Assembly: GCF_029982035.1 (NCBI RefSeq) | Contig: NZ_CP104166.1 | Location: 62,001-126,000 of the forward strand | Source of the DNA: Megaera polyxenophila | Lineage (GTDB): Bacteria; Pseudomonadota; Alphaproteobacteria; Rickettsiales; Rickettsiaceae | DNA: 64,000 bases | Direction: 5' to 3' | In this document: one piece after another, positions 34,917 to 44,759 of the stretch | Position numbering within the stretch: the first letter of the stretch is position 1 | How the letters are laid out: the number at the start of each line of letters is the position of its first letter | Program-made: the position numbers and the translations under genes | The notes under the pieces: generated by a model | Told to the model about the DNA's origin: nothing | What the model saw: the letters and a program-made list of their open reading frames with translations, nothing else | The model's database searches: none

Positions 34917-35897
34917 ATGAAGAATCAAGAGCAAAAAGCTTTTCAAAAGGATCTGATCATTTCTCTGGTATTACACTTAATTTTTATTGGAGTATTTATT
35001 TACGGCCTACCTTCAATATTTAAGAAAGTACCGGACCAACAGAACGTTATAACTTTTGAAATGTTGACGGTATCGGATATCACTAACGTAAGAGACCAAG
35101 GCGTTAAAACACCTGAACCGAAAGAAATTAAAAAATCTCAGAAAATTGAGAAATCTGCTGCCTCACCAAAAGAAAATTTAGAGCAAAAAGAAGAAACTCC
35201 AAAACAGGAAGAGCCAAAACCGGTAGAAAAGAAGCCGGAAACTCCAAAAGAAGAGAAAACCACACCTTTAAAAGAAGCTGAAATCGTGCCGGAGAAAAAA
35301 AAGGAAGAAGAAGCCCCGAAAAAAGAAGAGCCAAAACCGGTAGAAAAGAAGCCGGAAACTCCAAAAGAAGAAGATAAAAAGAAGCCAGCACCGATAATAA
35401 AAAAAGAGGTTAAGCAACCGCAAGCCAAAAAAGAAGAAACTGCTAAAAAAGCGCCTAAAAAACAAGAAGACGTAATTGATTCATTACTAGCAAACCTTGA
35501 AAAAGAATCGGAGGGTACTGAACGAAGGTCTCCGAATAGAACTCCTCCAAGCCCACCAAATGAAGGTAAGTTTGCAAAAGGTAATAACGCTGATGAAGAA
35601 TCACCTTTGTCAATTACAGAAGAAATGCTTATAAAACAGCAAATTATCAAGCATTGGGATAAACCTGCCGGAATTGAGGGTATAGAAGTAATATTTCATG
35701 TAAGGTTAGATATAGAAGGCAACGTAACCATAATCCAAGTAAGTGGATTAACAGGAGACAAACAGCTACAAGTTCTTGTTGAAGAAACTGGTCGAAGAGC
35801 AGTAAAAAAAGCTAGCCCGATAAAGAATTTGCGTCCCGAGCGTTATAATGTTTGGAAAGAATTTAAGTTACGTTTTAACCCAAGTAGCATGATGTGA
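34917..35897 (+). CDS. tolA: Tol-Pal system linker TolA
   Basis: TolA spans the periplasm between TolQR and Pal. The 326 residues contain one N-terminal membrane helix (LIISLVLHLIFIGVFIYGL), a long Lys/Glu/Pro-rich middle (about residues 60-185) and a C-terminal TonB-like domain (EVIFHVRLDIEGNV, then PERYNVWKEFKLRFNP). An exact 47-base duplication (35208-35254 and 35325-35371) in the middle encodes EEPKPVEKKPETPKEE twice and shows expansion of the linker by slippage or unequal exchange. The position in the operon supports the call despite low sequence conservation. Confidence 0.88.
   Translation: MKNQEQKAFQKDLIISLVLHLIFIGVFIYGLPSIFKKVPDQQNVITFEMLTVSDITNVRDQGVKTPEPKEIKKSQKIEKSAASPKENLEQKEETPKQEEPKPVEKKPETPKEEKTTPLKEAEIVPEKKKEEEAPKKEEPKPVEKKPETPKEEDKKKPAPIIKKEVKQPQAKKEETAKKAPKKQEDVIDSLLANLEKESEGTERRSPNRTPPSPPNEGKFAKGNNADEESPLSITEEMLIKQQIIKHWDKPAGIEGIEVIFHVRLDIEGNVTIIQVSGLTGDKQLQVLVEETGRRAVKKASPIKNLRPERYNVWKEFKLRFNPSSMM
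35208..35371 (+). repeat. 47-bp exact repeat inside tolA linker
   Basis: The two identical copies are at 35208-35254 and 35325-35371, 117 bases apart, which is a multiple of three. They keep the reading frame and lengthen the periplasmic helix-rich linker. Confidence 0.85.
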
Positions 35898-36025
35898 TAA
35901 AGATGTTATGAGTACTTATATTTACTTATCTGGCTATAATATAAGGCCTTTGCATAAAGGTTTACTTAAGCAAAATCTTATAGTAAGTTATACAGCAAAA
36001 TTTTATTATCTTTAGGAGATAAAAT

Positions 36026-37357
36026 ATGATCAAAACTTTTCGGAATTTAATTTGTTTGGCTATATTTTTCGCCATCCCTAATATTTTTGCTATAACAACC
36101 ATAGACATAACAGAGGGCAATATTGACCCTATACCAATTGCCATAAATGAATTTTCTGGTCATAATCACGCTGATGTAAAAAGCGCCGAGAATATAGTAA
36201 AAGTTATTAAAAACGATCTACATAATTGCGGGGTATTTCGCCCTATTTCTAATGCCGCATTTATAGAAAATAAAATAGGTGTAAGTCATAAACCTTTATT
36301 TGCCGCCTGGCAGCAAATAAATGCGAACTTACTAGTTAACGGTGAGGTTCAAAGGCTTGACTCCGGTAAGATAAAGGTAAAATTTATTCTCTGGGATACC
36401 ATACTTGAAACTCAATTAGTATCTGAAACGTTAGAGCTTTCTGAAGCAATTTGGCGCAGAGGTGCTCATAAAATTGCTGATAAAATATATAAAAAAATAA
36501 CTGGCTATGATGGTTATTTTGATACCAGAATTGTTTATGTATCGGAAAAAGGTGCTTATACTAAAAGAATAAAAAGAATAGCGATAATGGATCAGGATGG
36601 CGAGAATCATCGATATCTTACTGATGGTTCAACTCTTGTTTTAACACCTCGATTCTCTCCGGACGGCAGGAAAATATTATATTTATCGTACAAAAATAGA
36701 ATTCCTCAGGTCTTTATGCTTGACTTAGCAAGTGGTAAAAGTTCTTTGCTTGGTAATTTTCCAGGAATGTCATTTGCTCCCCATTTTGCACCTGATGGGA
36801 GAACTGCTCTGATTTCAATTGCTCAAAATGGTAGAACTCATATATATGAAATTGATTTAGCTACTAAAAAGAAGACTCAGCTAACCCAAGGTGCTAGTAT
36901 TTTTACTTCTCCTAACTATTCTCCTGACGGGAAAGAAATATTATTCCAGTCTGATAAAGACGGATCGCGGCAATTATATATTATGGATAGGAACGGTTCA
37001 AATATCAGAAGGATCAGTAGCAGCGGATCTTATGCAGAACCGACATGGTCTATTAATGATTATATAGCTTTTACCAAGGTAAGTAGAGATTTTGGCTTTA
37101 CTATAGGAGTCATGAAGTATAGCCCAACATCTACCTATAGTAATGAGCGTTTGATTGCCAGCGGTTATCTCGTAGAAAGCCCAAGCTGGGCGCCAAACGG
37201 CCGGGTAATATTATTTACAAAAGGAAGTAAACCAAGCGCTCATAAAACAAGTGGTTTAAGTAGGTTACATACAATTGATTTTACCGGTTATAATGAAAGG
37301 GTGTTACCAACACCTTATGACGCTTCTGATCCTGATTGGTCAAAACCAAGATCATAG
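36026..37357 (+). CDS. tolB: Tol-Pal system periplasmic protein TolB
   Basis: TolB is the periplasmic beta-propeller that binds Pal and TolA. A signal peptide (FRNLICLAIFFAIPNIFA) is followed by an N-terminal alpha/beta domain (to about residue 160) and six propeller repeats with the WD40-like PD40 motif, seen as TPRFSPDGRKILYLS, APHFAPDGRTALIS, SPNYSPDGKEILFQS and SPSWAPNGRVILFTK. The 443 residues are normal. An AGGAGAT site is close upstream of the ATG. It is separated from tolA by 128 bases and could have its own promoter there. Confidence 0.95.
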   Translation: MIKTFRNLICLAIFFAIPNIFAITTIDITEGNIDPIPIAINEFSGHNHADVKSAENIVKVIKNDLHNCGVFRPISNAAFIENKIGVSHKPLFAAWQQINANLLVNGEVQRLDSGKIKVKFILWDTILETQLVSETLELSEAIWRRGAHKIADKIYKKITGYDGYFDTRIVYVSEKGAYTKRIKRIAIMDQDGENHRYLTDGSTLVLTPRFSPDGRKILYLSYKNRIPQVFMLDLASGKSSLLGNFPGMSFAPHFAPDGRTALISIAQNGRTHIYEIDLATKKKTQLTQGASIFTSPNYSPDGKEILFQSDKDGSRQLYIMDRNGSNIRRISSSGSYAEPTWSINDYIAFTKVSRDFGFTIGVMKYSPTSTYSNERLIASGYLVESPSWAPNGRVILFTKGSKPSAHKTSGLSRLHTIDFTGYNERVLPTPYDASDPDWSKPRS

Positions 37358-37597
37358 GAGCTGCTTTTAACTGGCAATTATTTGGCTATATTTTAGAGTG
37401 GGGGATATGCTATTACTATAAAACGTAGAAAGGTATATTTATAAATAATGCTAATTAAATACACTTTCTCTAGAATATGATGGTTTTAGCGCAATCCATA
37501 CTATCTGTTTCGTAAATTACCTTCACTAACAATAATTTGCTTAAACTTTGCAATAAATTAATTATAATAGATTAATTTATTGCCCATTTTCGCCCGT

Positions 37598-38623
37598 ATG
37601 AAAAATTTTCTATTTTTAACCCTACTGTTATTAGTATTTCAGCAAAGCACGTTAGCTAGCTCACATCCACAGCATAAGATTAATATTATACCGGAAAAAA
37701 TAGCTGTAGCTGAATTCTACGAAAAATATACGGCAATCGGACAAGCTAGACTTACAAACAGTAAGGATTACTTTGCAAAAGTAAAGGGAAAAGTGGATTT
37801 CATATCTAGTATTCAAGGTAATAAAATAGCAAAAGGCGATGTAGTAATAATTATAGATAAAGAAATTGCAGAAAAATTAAAATCACAAGCTGAAGCAAAT
37901 TTATACCTTGCAGAATCAACTCATAACCGCAACTTATCACTTTTGAAAAAAAGCATTATCAATGTAGAGGAAATCAACAAGTCAAAAGCATCGCTGGAGC
38001 AAGCTAGAAGTGAATACGCAAAAGCTCTAAAAACCTATGATGACATGGTAATTAAAACCATGGAAGATGGTTATATAGGAGTAATCAGAACAAATATAGC
38101 AGATGAAGTAAAGGAAGGTGATTATTTGTTTAGCCTCACAACAAAAAGTAATTTTTATGTATTTGTGGAACTTCCAGAGATATTACGCGGCAAAATATTA
38201 ACTTCGGACGCAGTTAGTGCTCATGGAGAAAATGATGAAGCTATATCTGGAAAAATTCTAGCTATATCAGATTATTTATCTAATAACGGCACTGTTACTG
38301 CCAAATTTGAATTTCCTTATAACGATAATTTGCTGCACGGAGCGTTTGTAGAAACTGACATAATTTTCAATAAGCACCAAGCTCTTGCATTGCCTGAAAA
38401 AGCTGTCTTAAAAAACAATCAGGGAGATTTTGTTTATGTAATTACTTCAGAAAACAAAGTTAAACAAGTATTTGTAACTTTAGGAGTAAGGACAAACAAC
38501 ATGATAGAATTATTATCAGATGAATTAAAAGAAGGAGATATGATAGTTCTTGATGGCTTAACCAAAGTATATGATGGTGCAGAAGTAGTAGTTAATAGCA
38601 ATATTGAACATTCTGGCACTTAA
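37598..38623 (+). CDS. RND efflux periplasmic adaptor (membrane fusion protein)
   Basis: This protein links an RND pump to an outer-membrane channel. A signal peptide (FLFLTLLLLVFQQSTLA) leads into a lipoyl-like half (KVKGKVDFISSIQGNKIAKG), a coiled hairpin (LAESTHNRNLSLLKK and on), the second half (EDGYIGVIRTNIADEVKEGD) and beta-barrel and membrane-proximal domains ending near the C-terminus. I choose the ATG at 37598. A TTG at 37580 would add six residues ahead of a good signal peptide. The pump gene follows after 26 bases. No TolC-type gene is in the window. Confidence 0.87.
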   Translation: MKNFLFLTLLLLVFQQSTLASSHPQHKINIIPEKIAVAEFYEKYTAIGQARLTNSKDYFAKVKGKVDFISSIQGNKIAKGDVVIIIDKEIAEKLKSQAEANLYLAESTHNRNLSLLKKSIINVEEINKSKASLEQARSEYAKALKTYDDMVIKTMEDGYIGVIRTNIADEVKEGDYLFSLTTKSNFYVFVELPEILRGKILTSDAVSAHGENDEAISGKILAISDYLSNNGTVTAKFEFPYNDNLLHGAFVETDIIFNKHQALALPEKAVLKNNQGDFVYVITSENKVKQVFVTLGVRTNNMIELLSDELKEGDMIVLDGLTKVYDGAEVVVNSNIEHSGT

Positions 38624-38649
38624 ATACCTAATTTGTTGTATAAAAAATA

Positions 38650-41600
38650 ATGACCCTCCCCGCCCTCTGTATAAAAAGACCTGTTTTTACCATCGTACTT
38701 AGTCTTATAGTTATGACTTTGGGAGGGGTATTCTACACTAAACTACAAATAAGGGGTACGCCGAACATTGCTCCTCCCATAATTTCAATAAACGCTCAGT
38801 ACTCTGGAGCTGATGCGCTTTATATGGAAAAACAAATTACTACAAGAATGGAAAAGGAACTTAAAACTCTAAAAAATCTAGATTTTATGTCTTCCGAAAG
38901 TAAAGTTGGACAAAGCAATATAACTCTTTCGTTTAAATTAGATACTGATATTGAAATTGCTCTAAATGACGTAAGATCTAAAATTTCTGATCTAAACTAT
39001 ATTTTTCCCGATGATATGAAACAGCCATCGGTAGCTAAGCTTGATTCAGATAGCTGGCCGAGCATTTGGATAAGTATTAATAGCGATAGGCACGATAATC
39101 TTGAACTCACAAAAATCGCTGATGATCAGATTAAATCAGAACTTGAGAAATTACCTACCGTGGGTAATTCAATTATCTTTGGCGGCCGATATTACACTAT
39201 GCGGATAGAACCTTATAATACCAAGTTATTCGCCCATAAAATATCACCTTTTGAAATAGAACAGGCTATTACAAACCAAAACAAAGATTACCCAGCCGGT
39301 ACTATTAAATCGGAGGTAAGAAATTTCACACTACGATTAAACGCATCACTAAATAATCCAAAGGAATTTGAAAATATAATTATAAAGAAATATGCGGATG
39401 GAACGATAATCAAACTGGGAGATATAGCAAGAATCGGCTTAGAGCCCCTAGAAGATGATGTAATTTTAAGATATAACGGCAAAAGGTCAATGGCCGTAGG
39501 GTTAATTAAACAATCAACAGCTAATATCATAGAATTATCAGATAGTGTTAGAAAAGAGCTTATTAAAATACAAGCTAATTTGCCAGCTGGAGTACAAGCA
39601 GAAATAGCCCATGATGCGGCAATTCCTGTTAAAGAATCAATCAGAGAAGTATTTTTTACAATATTTGAAGCAATTGCCTTGGTCGGTTTTGTAACTTATA
39701 TTTTTCTAGCTTCCGCCAAAATAACTCTTATTCCACTTGTTACTATTCCTATTTCTTTAGTTGGAACTTTTACGGCAATGTATTTTCTAGGGTTTTCCAT
39801 TAATACCTTTACATTACTTGCTATGATTTTAGCAATAGGCCTTGTAGTTGATGATGCCATTGTAATGCTCGAGAATATTTTCCGGCATAGTCATGAACTT
39901 GGTAAACCCCCAATACAAGCGGCATATGATGCTTCCAGTGAGATTGGTTTTGCCGTCATTGCTATGACTATTACCCTTGCTTCAGTTTTTTTACCAATAG
40001 GTTTTATTGAAGGGTTTCTTGGTAAATTATTTATAGAATTTGCATGGACACTAGCATTTTGTGTGTTATTTTCGGGTTTTGTAGCCCTTACCCTAACACC
40101 GATGATGACCAGCAGAATGATTGCAAGGTCCGAAGTCCCTAAACCAAAAATATTACAAACGTTTGATCTTTATTTAAATAAGGCTCAAAATTTTTATATA
40201 GACTATCTAATATTAGCAATACAAAATAAAAAGAAATTTTTTGCCATTTGCCTTGCCTCCACCGTAGTTTTAATAATCAGCTTCAAATATGTTGGCAAAA
40301 CTTTTGTACCTGAAGAAGATCAAGCTTTCTTACAAGTTATATTTTTAGGACCAGAAGGATCAAGCGTTGCCGAATCGGAAAAAGCTGTTCTCCAAGCCGA
40401 AGAAATAATGAAAAAAGACAAGGATATATTTGGTTTTTTTGACGTTATCGGTTGGGGAGGCGGTGAAAATGCCATGGCTTTTGTCCCTTTGCAAGAATGG
40501 AGCAAAAGAAAAAGGTCACACCTTGATATCAAGGAAGATTTAAATAAAAAATTCTCTGAAATAGCCGGAATGTCAATATTTGCTATTAGCCCTAGATCAC
40601 TCGGTACTGGAGGATCAGATAAAATGATTGAATTTAACTTACAAAGTTCTCTTGAGTATGAAGAATTTGACGTGTTATCAAATCAATTTATCGATAAAAT
40701 GAAAAAAAATCCTTTATTCCAAAATGTAGAGAGAGATTTTAAATCTTCTACTCCGACACTAGATATTACAGTTAATCGTGAAAAAGCTTATAGATACGGA
40801 ACAAGTCTTGAAACGATTGGTAAAACCGTCCAATACTTAATAGCCGGTAGAACCGTCGGAGATTTTAGAATGGGTAATGATATATATGATGTAATTCTTA
40901 AATACTCTGATTCTGAAAGAAGTAGCCCCGAAGATTTAAATAGAATTCTCATTAAAACCGATAATAATAATACTCTCCCTCTCCAGTCCGTAGCAGATAT
41001 AGTAGAAAAAATCACCGTTAAGGAGTATAAACATTATAATACGGCAAAATCTATTACTATTACCTCCGACTTATCACCTAATAAAACTTTAGCCGATGCC
41101 GTCAAGGCTATAGAATCGATCGCAGCAGAATTGCTAAATAAAAATAATACTAAGCTAGAATACCTTGGTGAAATAAAGCAAATGAACGAATCTTCTGGTG
41201 GCATTCTCGTAACGTTCCTTTTTGCTTTAGTCTTCATATTTTTAGTTCTATCTGCACAATTTGAAAGCTTTGCTGATTCACTATTAATTTTAATGGCTGT
41301 CCCATTTTCAATGACTGGCGGTGTTCTTGCCTTACTATTATTTAATAACACTATTAACATGTATAGTAATATTGGCTTAGTTACTCTTATTGGTTTAGTT
41401 ACTAAAAACGCCATAATGCTTGTTGAATTTACCAATCAATTGCGCCATCAAGGGATGAAAATTACTGAGGCCGTAGTACACTCAGCAAAGCTTCGTCTTC
41501 GCCCAATATTAATGACGAGTATAGCAACTATTTTTGGAGCTTTACCTTTAGTTTTAGCAAATGGTGCAGGAGCAGAATCACGCAACTCTATCGGGCTTGT

Positions 41601-41697
41601 GGTTGTCGGAGGAATGTTAATCGGCACTTTATTTACAATATTTGTAATACCTGTATTATATCAAACCTTTAAAAAAGAAAAATCTTTAGTAGATTAA
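38650..41697 (+). CDS. RND-family efflux pump, inner-membrane subunit (AcrB/HAE1-like)
   Basis: This 1015-residue protein has twelve membrane segments in the RND layout: one N-terminal helix (PVFTIVLSLIVMTLGGVFYT), a large periplasmic loop, helices 2-7 with the proton-relay pair in GLVVDDAIVMLENIFRH (the two aspartates of helix 4), a second loop, and helices 8-12 with LIGLVTKNAIMLVEF (conserved lysine region). It expels drugs or lipids by proton antiport. The adaptor gene directly upstream completes the pair. The gene ends nine bases before ruvC. The substrate is not predictable. Confidence 0.93.
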   Translation: MTLPALCIKRPVFTIVLSLIVMTLGGVFYTKLQIRGTPNIAPPIISINAQYSGADALYMEKQITTRMEKELKTLKNLDFMSSESKVGQSNITLSFKLDTDIEIALNDVRSKISDLNYIFPDDMKQPSVAKLDSDSWPSIWISINSDRHDNLELTKIADDQIKSELEKLPTVGNSIIFGGRYYTMRIEPYNTKLFAHKISPFEIEQAITNQNKDYPAGTIKSEVRNFTLRLNASLNNPKEFENIIIKKYADGTIIKLGDIARIGLEPLEDDVILRYNGKRSMAVGLIKQSTANIIELSDSVRKELIKIQANLPAGVQAEIAHDAAIPVKESIREVFFTIFEAIALVGFVTYIFLASAKITLIPLVTIPISLVGTFTAMYFLGFSINTFTLLAMILAIGLVVDDAIVMLENIFRHSHELGKPPIQAAYDASSEIGFAVIAMTITLASVFLPIGFIEGFLGKLFIEFAWTLAFCVLFSGFVALTLTPMMTSRMIARSEVPKPKILQTFDLYLNKAQNFYIDYLILAIQNKKKFFAICLASTVVLIISFKYVGKTFVPEEDQAFLQVIFLGPEGSSVAESEKAVLQAEEIMKKDKDIFGFFDVIGWGGGENAMAFVPLQEWSKRKRSHLDIKEDLNKKFSEIAGMSIFAISPRSLGTGGSDKMIEFNLQSSLEYEEFDVLSNQFIDKMKKNPLFQNVERDFKSSTPTLDITVNREKAYRYGTSLETIGKTVQYLIAGRTVGDFRMGNDIYDVILKYSDSERSSPEDLNRILIKTDNNNTLPLQSVADIVEKITVKEYKHYNTAKSITITSDLSPNKTLADAVKAIESIAAELLNKNNTKLEYLGEIKQMNESSGGILVTFLFALVFIFLVLSAQFESFADSLLILMAVPFSMTGGVLALLLFNNTINMYSNIGLVTLIGLVTKNAIMLVEFTNQLRHQGMKITEAVVHSAKLRLRPILMTSIATIFGALPLVLANGAGAESRNSIGLVVVGGMLIGTLFTIFVIPVLYQTFKKEKSLVD

Positions 41698-41705
41698 ATC
41701 AAGTT

Positions 41706-42176
41706 ATGAAAATATTAGGTATCGATCCGGCTCTTTCTTCTCTTGGATGGGGCATAATAAAGCTAAACCATCCCAAAATTAACTATATAGCAAGTGGTTT
41801 GGTAAAAACTCATCCTACCGAATTAATGTATAAAAGGCTTTCTTACATTGCAAACGCAGTACAGAACATTATTGAACTTCATGATCCAGATTTAATAGCT
41901 ATGGAAGAAACATTTATCAATATGAATGCAAGCTCCTCGTTAAAACTCGGTTACGTCAGAGGTGCTCTTATGTCTTTAATAGGAAGGTTCAATAAGCCTT
42001 ATTTTGAGTATAAACCTAATTTAATAAAGAAAACAGTAGTTGGAGTCGGTCATGCCGAAAAGGATCAAGTAACACATATGATCAAGCTCATAATATCAGG
42101 CACTCCCGATCTTAAAAATTCTGATGAAACAGATGCCCTAGCAGTAGCTTATACGTGCTCCGTTTTTGCTAGGTAA
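41706..42176 (+). CDS. ruvC: Holliday junction endonuclease RuvC
   Basis: RuvC resolves four-way junctions during recombination. The 156 residues have the catalytic acids of the RNase H-like fold: Asp in ILGIDPALSSLGWG (residue 6), Glu in AMEETFINMNASSS (near 68) and the C-terminal pair in SDETDALAVAYT (near 142). It starts nine bases after the RND pump gene and is likely on the same transcript. Active recombination would be relevant to the many repeats in the window. Confidence 0.95.
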   Translation: MKILGIDPALSSLGWGIIKLNHPKINYIASGLVKTHPTELMYKRLSYIANAVQNIIELHDPDLIAMEETFINMNASSSLKLGYVRGALMSLIGRFNKPYFEYKPNLIKKTVVGVGHAEKDQVTHMIKLIISGTPDLKNSDETDALAVAYTCSVFAR

Positions 42177-42194
42177 ATTTAAAGCACCCTTTAT

Positions 42195-42974
42195 TTACCC
42201 CCCTTGTATCTGACTTTTAGGTTTTATTAAACTTAAAAAATGCAAAGAGAAAGGTATGCAAAATCCTATAAATAGCCATTTTAACTGCGATAAAAACAAC
42301 GAATCTATGTGTAAAACAAGAAAGATTTGATTAACTAATAGAAATGTAGAAACACAAAAAATTGTTGCTATTACTTTAATATTATTTCTAATTGAAGTCT
42401 TTTTATTTCTAAAACAGTATTCGGAAGATATAACACCTACTAGGGCATAATAGGCTAGCCATGAATATTCTTTAATTTCATATAATAAACCAATATATGC
42501 CATTAATAATGTACTAAAAAGCAATATGATCACGGATAAAGAGCTTTCTTTAAAAGTTTTTAAACACCAATTATAGGTAAAAATCAACAATATCCCAACA
42601 AATACTGCTCCAAAAATATCAAAATAATTGTGGTAACCTAAATGTACTAAACCCCAGCCAATACCAATTAATAAAATGGCTATTAATACCTTAATGATAA
42701 GCTTATTTATTGATTTTAATAACCACCCATATAAAACTATAGAAGATTGCATGTGCCCGCTTGGAAAAGCAAACCCCTCTTTACCTAAGCTAGGAGCTAA
42801 CGGTATCTGAAAAGTAATTTTTAGAGCTAAATTAAGTAACATACTTGTTAACAATAAACAAATTCCATGAAAAAACACTTTTCTATCAATCCATATATAA
42901 CCTATGATAATTAAAGGAATAATTATGGTATCATGGCTAAACGTTAGAAAGAAGCGAGAGATATTATCCAACAT
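42195..42974 (-). CDS. PAP2-superfamily membrane phosphatase
   Basis: The 259-residue protein has six or more membrane segments and the phosphatase motifs of the PAP2 family: FAFPSGHMQSS (PSGH, motif 2, near residue 70) and VHLGYHNYFDIFGAV with the His...Asp of motif 3. Motif 1 is less clear (LKITFQIPLAP). Relatives dephosphorylate undecaprenyl pyrophosphate, lipid A or phosphatidate. The long C-terminal membrane part after about residue 150 is not in the minimal family. It converges on ruvC, with 18 bases between stop codons. Confidence 0.82.
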   Translation of the reverse strand: MLDNISRFFLTFSHDTIIIPLIIIGYIWIDRKVFFHGICLLLTSMLLNLALKITFQIPLAPSLGKEGFAFPSGHMQSSIVLYGWLLKSINKLIIKVLIAILLIGIGWGLVHLGYHNYFDIFGAVFVGILLIFTYNWCLKTFKESSLSVIILLFSTLLMAYIGLLYEIKEYSWLAYYALVGVISSEYCFRNKKTSIRNNIKVIATIFCVSTFLLVNQIFLVLHIDSLFLSQLKWLFIGFCIPFSLHFLSLIKPKSQIQGG

Positions 42975-43230
42975 TATAATTTCCTTATAAATTCTTATAT
43001 TCAGAAAAAACTGCTTAAATTAAAACTATTTCAGCAAAATAACTCAATCAAGCAAAAATTTTTCCTAAGCTATCTTAATTTATTATGTTGTTCAAGCAGT
43101 ACTTTTAAGCTTATAACACGGTAACATTATTACTGAAGGATTTAACATACGTTAATTTCTACAAATATTTGTTGATTATAAAAAAGAAAAATATTACACA
43201 TTAGCAAAATTTAAGTTATTACCAACAAAT

Positions 43231-43365
43231 ATGGCAAAAATTCATTACAATCAAGGTCACTTAGAAGTTATTAAAATATATGAAAAATTACTTCAGGAAA
43301 ATATTGCCTCCTCAAAACAACTAGCCTCCTCACAGTGTAAGTGTTTTAGGAGAAGAATTAGTTGA
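43231..43365 (+). pseudogene. Possible remnant of a TPR-like gene in a 466-base intergenic region
   Basis: The region 42975-43440 has no clear gene. A short plus-strand frame starts MAKIHYNQGHLEVIKIYEKL, which looks like one tetratricopeptide helix pair, then ends after about 44 codons with a Cys/Arg-rich tail. The frame is also open for several codons before the ATG (LLPTN). I read it as the decayed end of a former gene rather than an active one. Confidence 0.3.
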
Positions 43366-43366
43366 A

Positions 43367-43390
43367 GAAGCAGCTTTCTAAAGCTGCTTC
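43367..43390. terminator. Perfect 11-bp hairpin downstream of rnhB
   Basis: GAAGCAGCTTT and AAAGCTGCTTC pair perfectly across a two-base gap (in practice an 10-bp stem with a four-base loop). It lies 51 bases after the rnhB stop on the minus strand. A strong T-tract is missing on either strand, so termination may be Rho-dependent or the hairpin may protect the mRNA end. Confidence 0.5.
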
Positions 43391-43440
43391 AAACTTTCAA
43401 ACATTAGAAATGTACTTTATATATTGACACCTTTTATTAC

Positions 43441-44019
43441 TCAAGCTGTATTTTTGAGCTTAAAGCTTAGGCGATGATGTACAGAAGAACCATATTTCTC
43501 TATGGCAGATATATGCTCTTTTGTCCCGTAACCAGAATTTTTTGCCCAGAAATAATATGGAAAATCCTGGTGCAGTAATTCCATTATTCTATCTCTAGTA
43601 ACCTTAGCTATTATTGAAGCTGCAGCTATAGAGATAGACCTATCATCGCCTTTTACATAGCTTACAAAACGTTTATCACTAAATTTCATATTACCGTCTA
43701 CAATTACTGCCGAAGGTTGCTTTATTAACCCTTCTACCGCAAGGACACAAGCTTTCTTCGTTGCTTCTAGGATGTTTATTTCATCAATTTCTTTTGGCCC
43801 TACCAGACCAATTGACCAGGCATAATTTTGAGTAATTTTTACGTATAATTCTTCTCTTTTATTTTTAGATAATTTTTTGGAATCCTTGATACCTTCAATT
43901 AAATTCTTTTGATCAATAATAACTGCAGCAGCTACTACAGGGCCAGCTAGTGGACCTCTGCCCGCTTCGTCTACGCCAGCTACTACCCCTGGGTAATTTG
44001 ATTCAATAGATAAATCCAC
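43441..44019 (-). CDS. rnhB: Ribonuclease HII
   Basis: This enzyme removes ribonucleotides and RNA primers from DNA. The 192 residues contain the RNase HII active-site block GVDEAGRGPLAGPVVAAAV with Asp and Glu (residues 16-17), the second aspartate in VIVDGNM, and AAASIIAKVTRDRIM with the final aspartate and helix. The length is typical. The start is five bases after the rsmE stop, so the two minus-strand genes form an operon. Confidence 0.95.
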   Translation of the reverse strand: MDLSIESNYPGVVAGVDEAGRGPLAGPVVAAAVIIDQKNLIEGIKDSKKLSKNKREELYVKITQNYAWSIGLVGPKEIDEINILEATKKACVLAVEGLIKQPSAVIVDGNMKFSDKRFVSYVKGDDRSISIAAASIIAKVTRDRIMELLHQDFPYYFWAKNSGYGTKEHISAIEKYGSSVHHRLSFKLKNTA

Positions 44020-44023
44020 TTTC

Positions 44024-44743
44024 TTACTCCCTCATTAAATTTACGCACGCAACCATATTAATTGTTGCTACCTCGCTTCTAAGCACCCTATTACCAAGGC
44101 TTACAGAAATAACCTTAGGATTAGATATAAGTTTTTCCTTTTCACTTGGAGAAAAACCACCTTCAGGCCCTACAAGAATAGCAATATTTTCTTCAAAATT
44201 TTTTATGGAGCTAATTTTTACTCCACCGCTCTCCTCCTCATTTGCAAAAATAATCTGATCTACCCCATTAATATTACAAAACTCTTTAAGATTAACGGGT
44301 AAACGCAATACAGGTATTAGAAAACCCTCGCTCTGCTCTACCGACTCTATTATACATTTAGTAAACCTTTGTTGGTTTATATTCTTGAATTGCGTCCTTT
44401 CTGAAATCACCGGAATAATTTCTGTAACCCCCTGCTGTACAGCTGCTTTAAGTGCTTCTGTAAATCTATCTGGTTTAATAATGCACATAGCCAAAACGAG
44501 AGGTTTCTGATACTCGACTTCTCGTAATTTTTGCCCTATAACTACTTGTAAATCACGCTTATTAATTGCTATAATTTCAGCTTTAAATTCTCCATCAATG
44601 CTATTAAACAACCTAAATTCCTCAGAAATTTTCATCCGTAAAACGGCATTGCAATAATGAAAAATATCATCTCTTAAGGTTATGATTTGATTTTTAGCAA
44701 TTCTAGAAGTAGTATAAATTCTGCTTAAGCTAGAAAATTTCAT
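44024..44743 (-). CDS. rsmE: 16S rRNA (uracil(1498)-N3)-methyltransferase RsmE
   Basis: RsmE methylates U1498 of 16S rRNA in the decoding centre. The SPOUT-fold knot motifs are clear: AILVGPEGGFSPSEKE and SLGNRVLRSEVATINMV. The N-terminal PUA-like part starts MKFSSLSRIY, so I place the start at 44743 (239 residues). An upstream ATG at 44836 would add 31 residues that read across the divergent promoter region and have no family match. It lies back-to-back with the sdhAF4-like gene, with 16 bases between starts, so their promoters overlap. Confidence 0.92.
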   Translation of the reverse strand: MKFSSLSRIYTTSRIAKNQIITLRDDIFHYCNAVLRMKISEEFRLFNSIDGEFKAEIIAINKRDLQVVIGQKLREVEYQKPLVLAMCIIKPDRFTEALKAAVQQGVTEIIPVISERTQFKNINQQRFTKCIIESVEQSEGFLIPVLRLPVNLKEFCNINGVDQIIFANEEESGGVKISSIKNFEENIAILVGPEGGFSPSEKEKLISNPKVISVSLGNRVLRSEVATINMVACVNLMRE

Positions 44744-44759
44744 ATTTAAATAATTTAAA

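Noticed and set aside
35128..35650. Long minus-strand open frames opposite the tolA middle region
   Set aside because: They are the reverse of Lys/Glu/Pro-rich codons, giving Phe/Leu/Ser-rich nonsense with no ribosome binding site or family. tolA on the plus strand is well supported by its operon.
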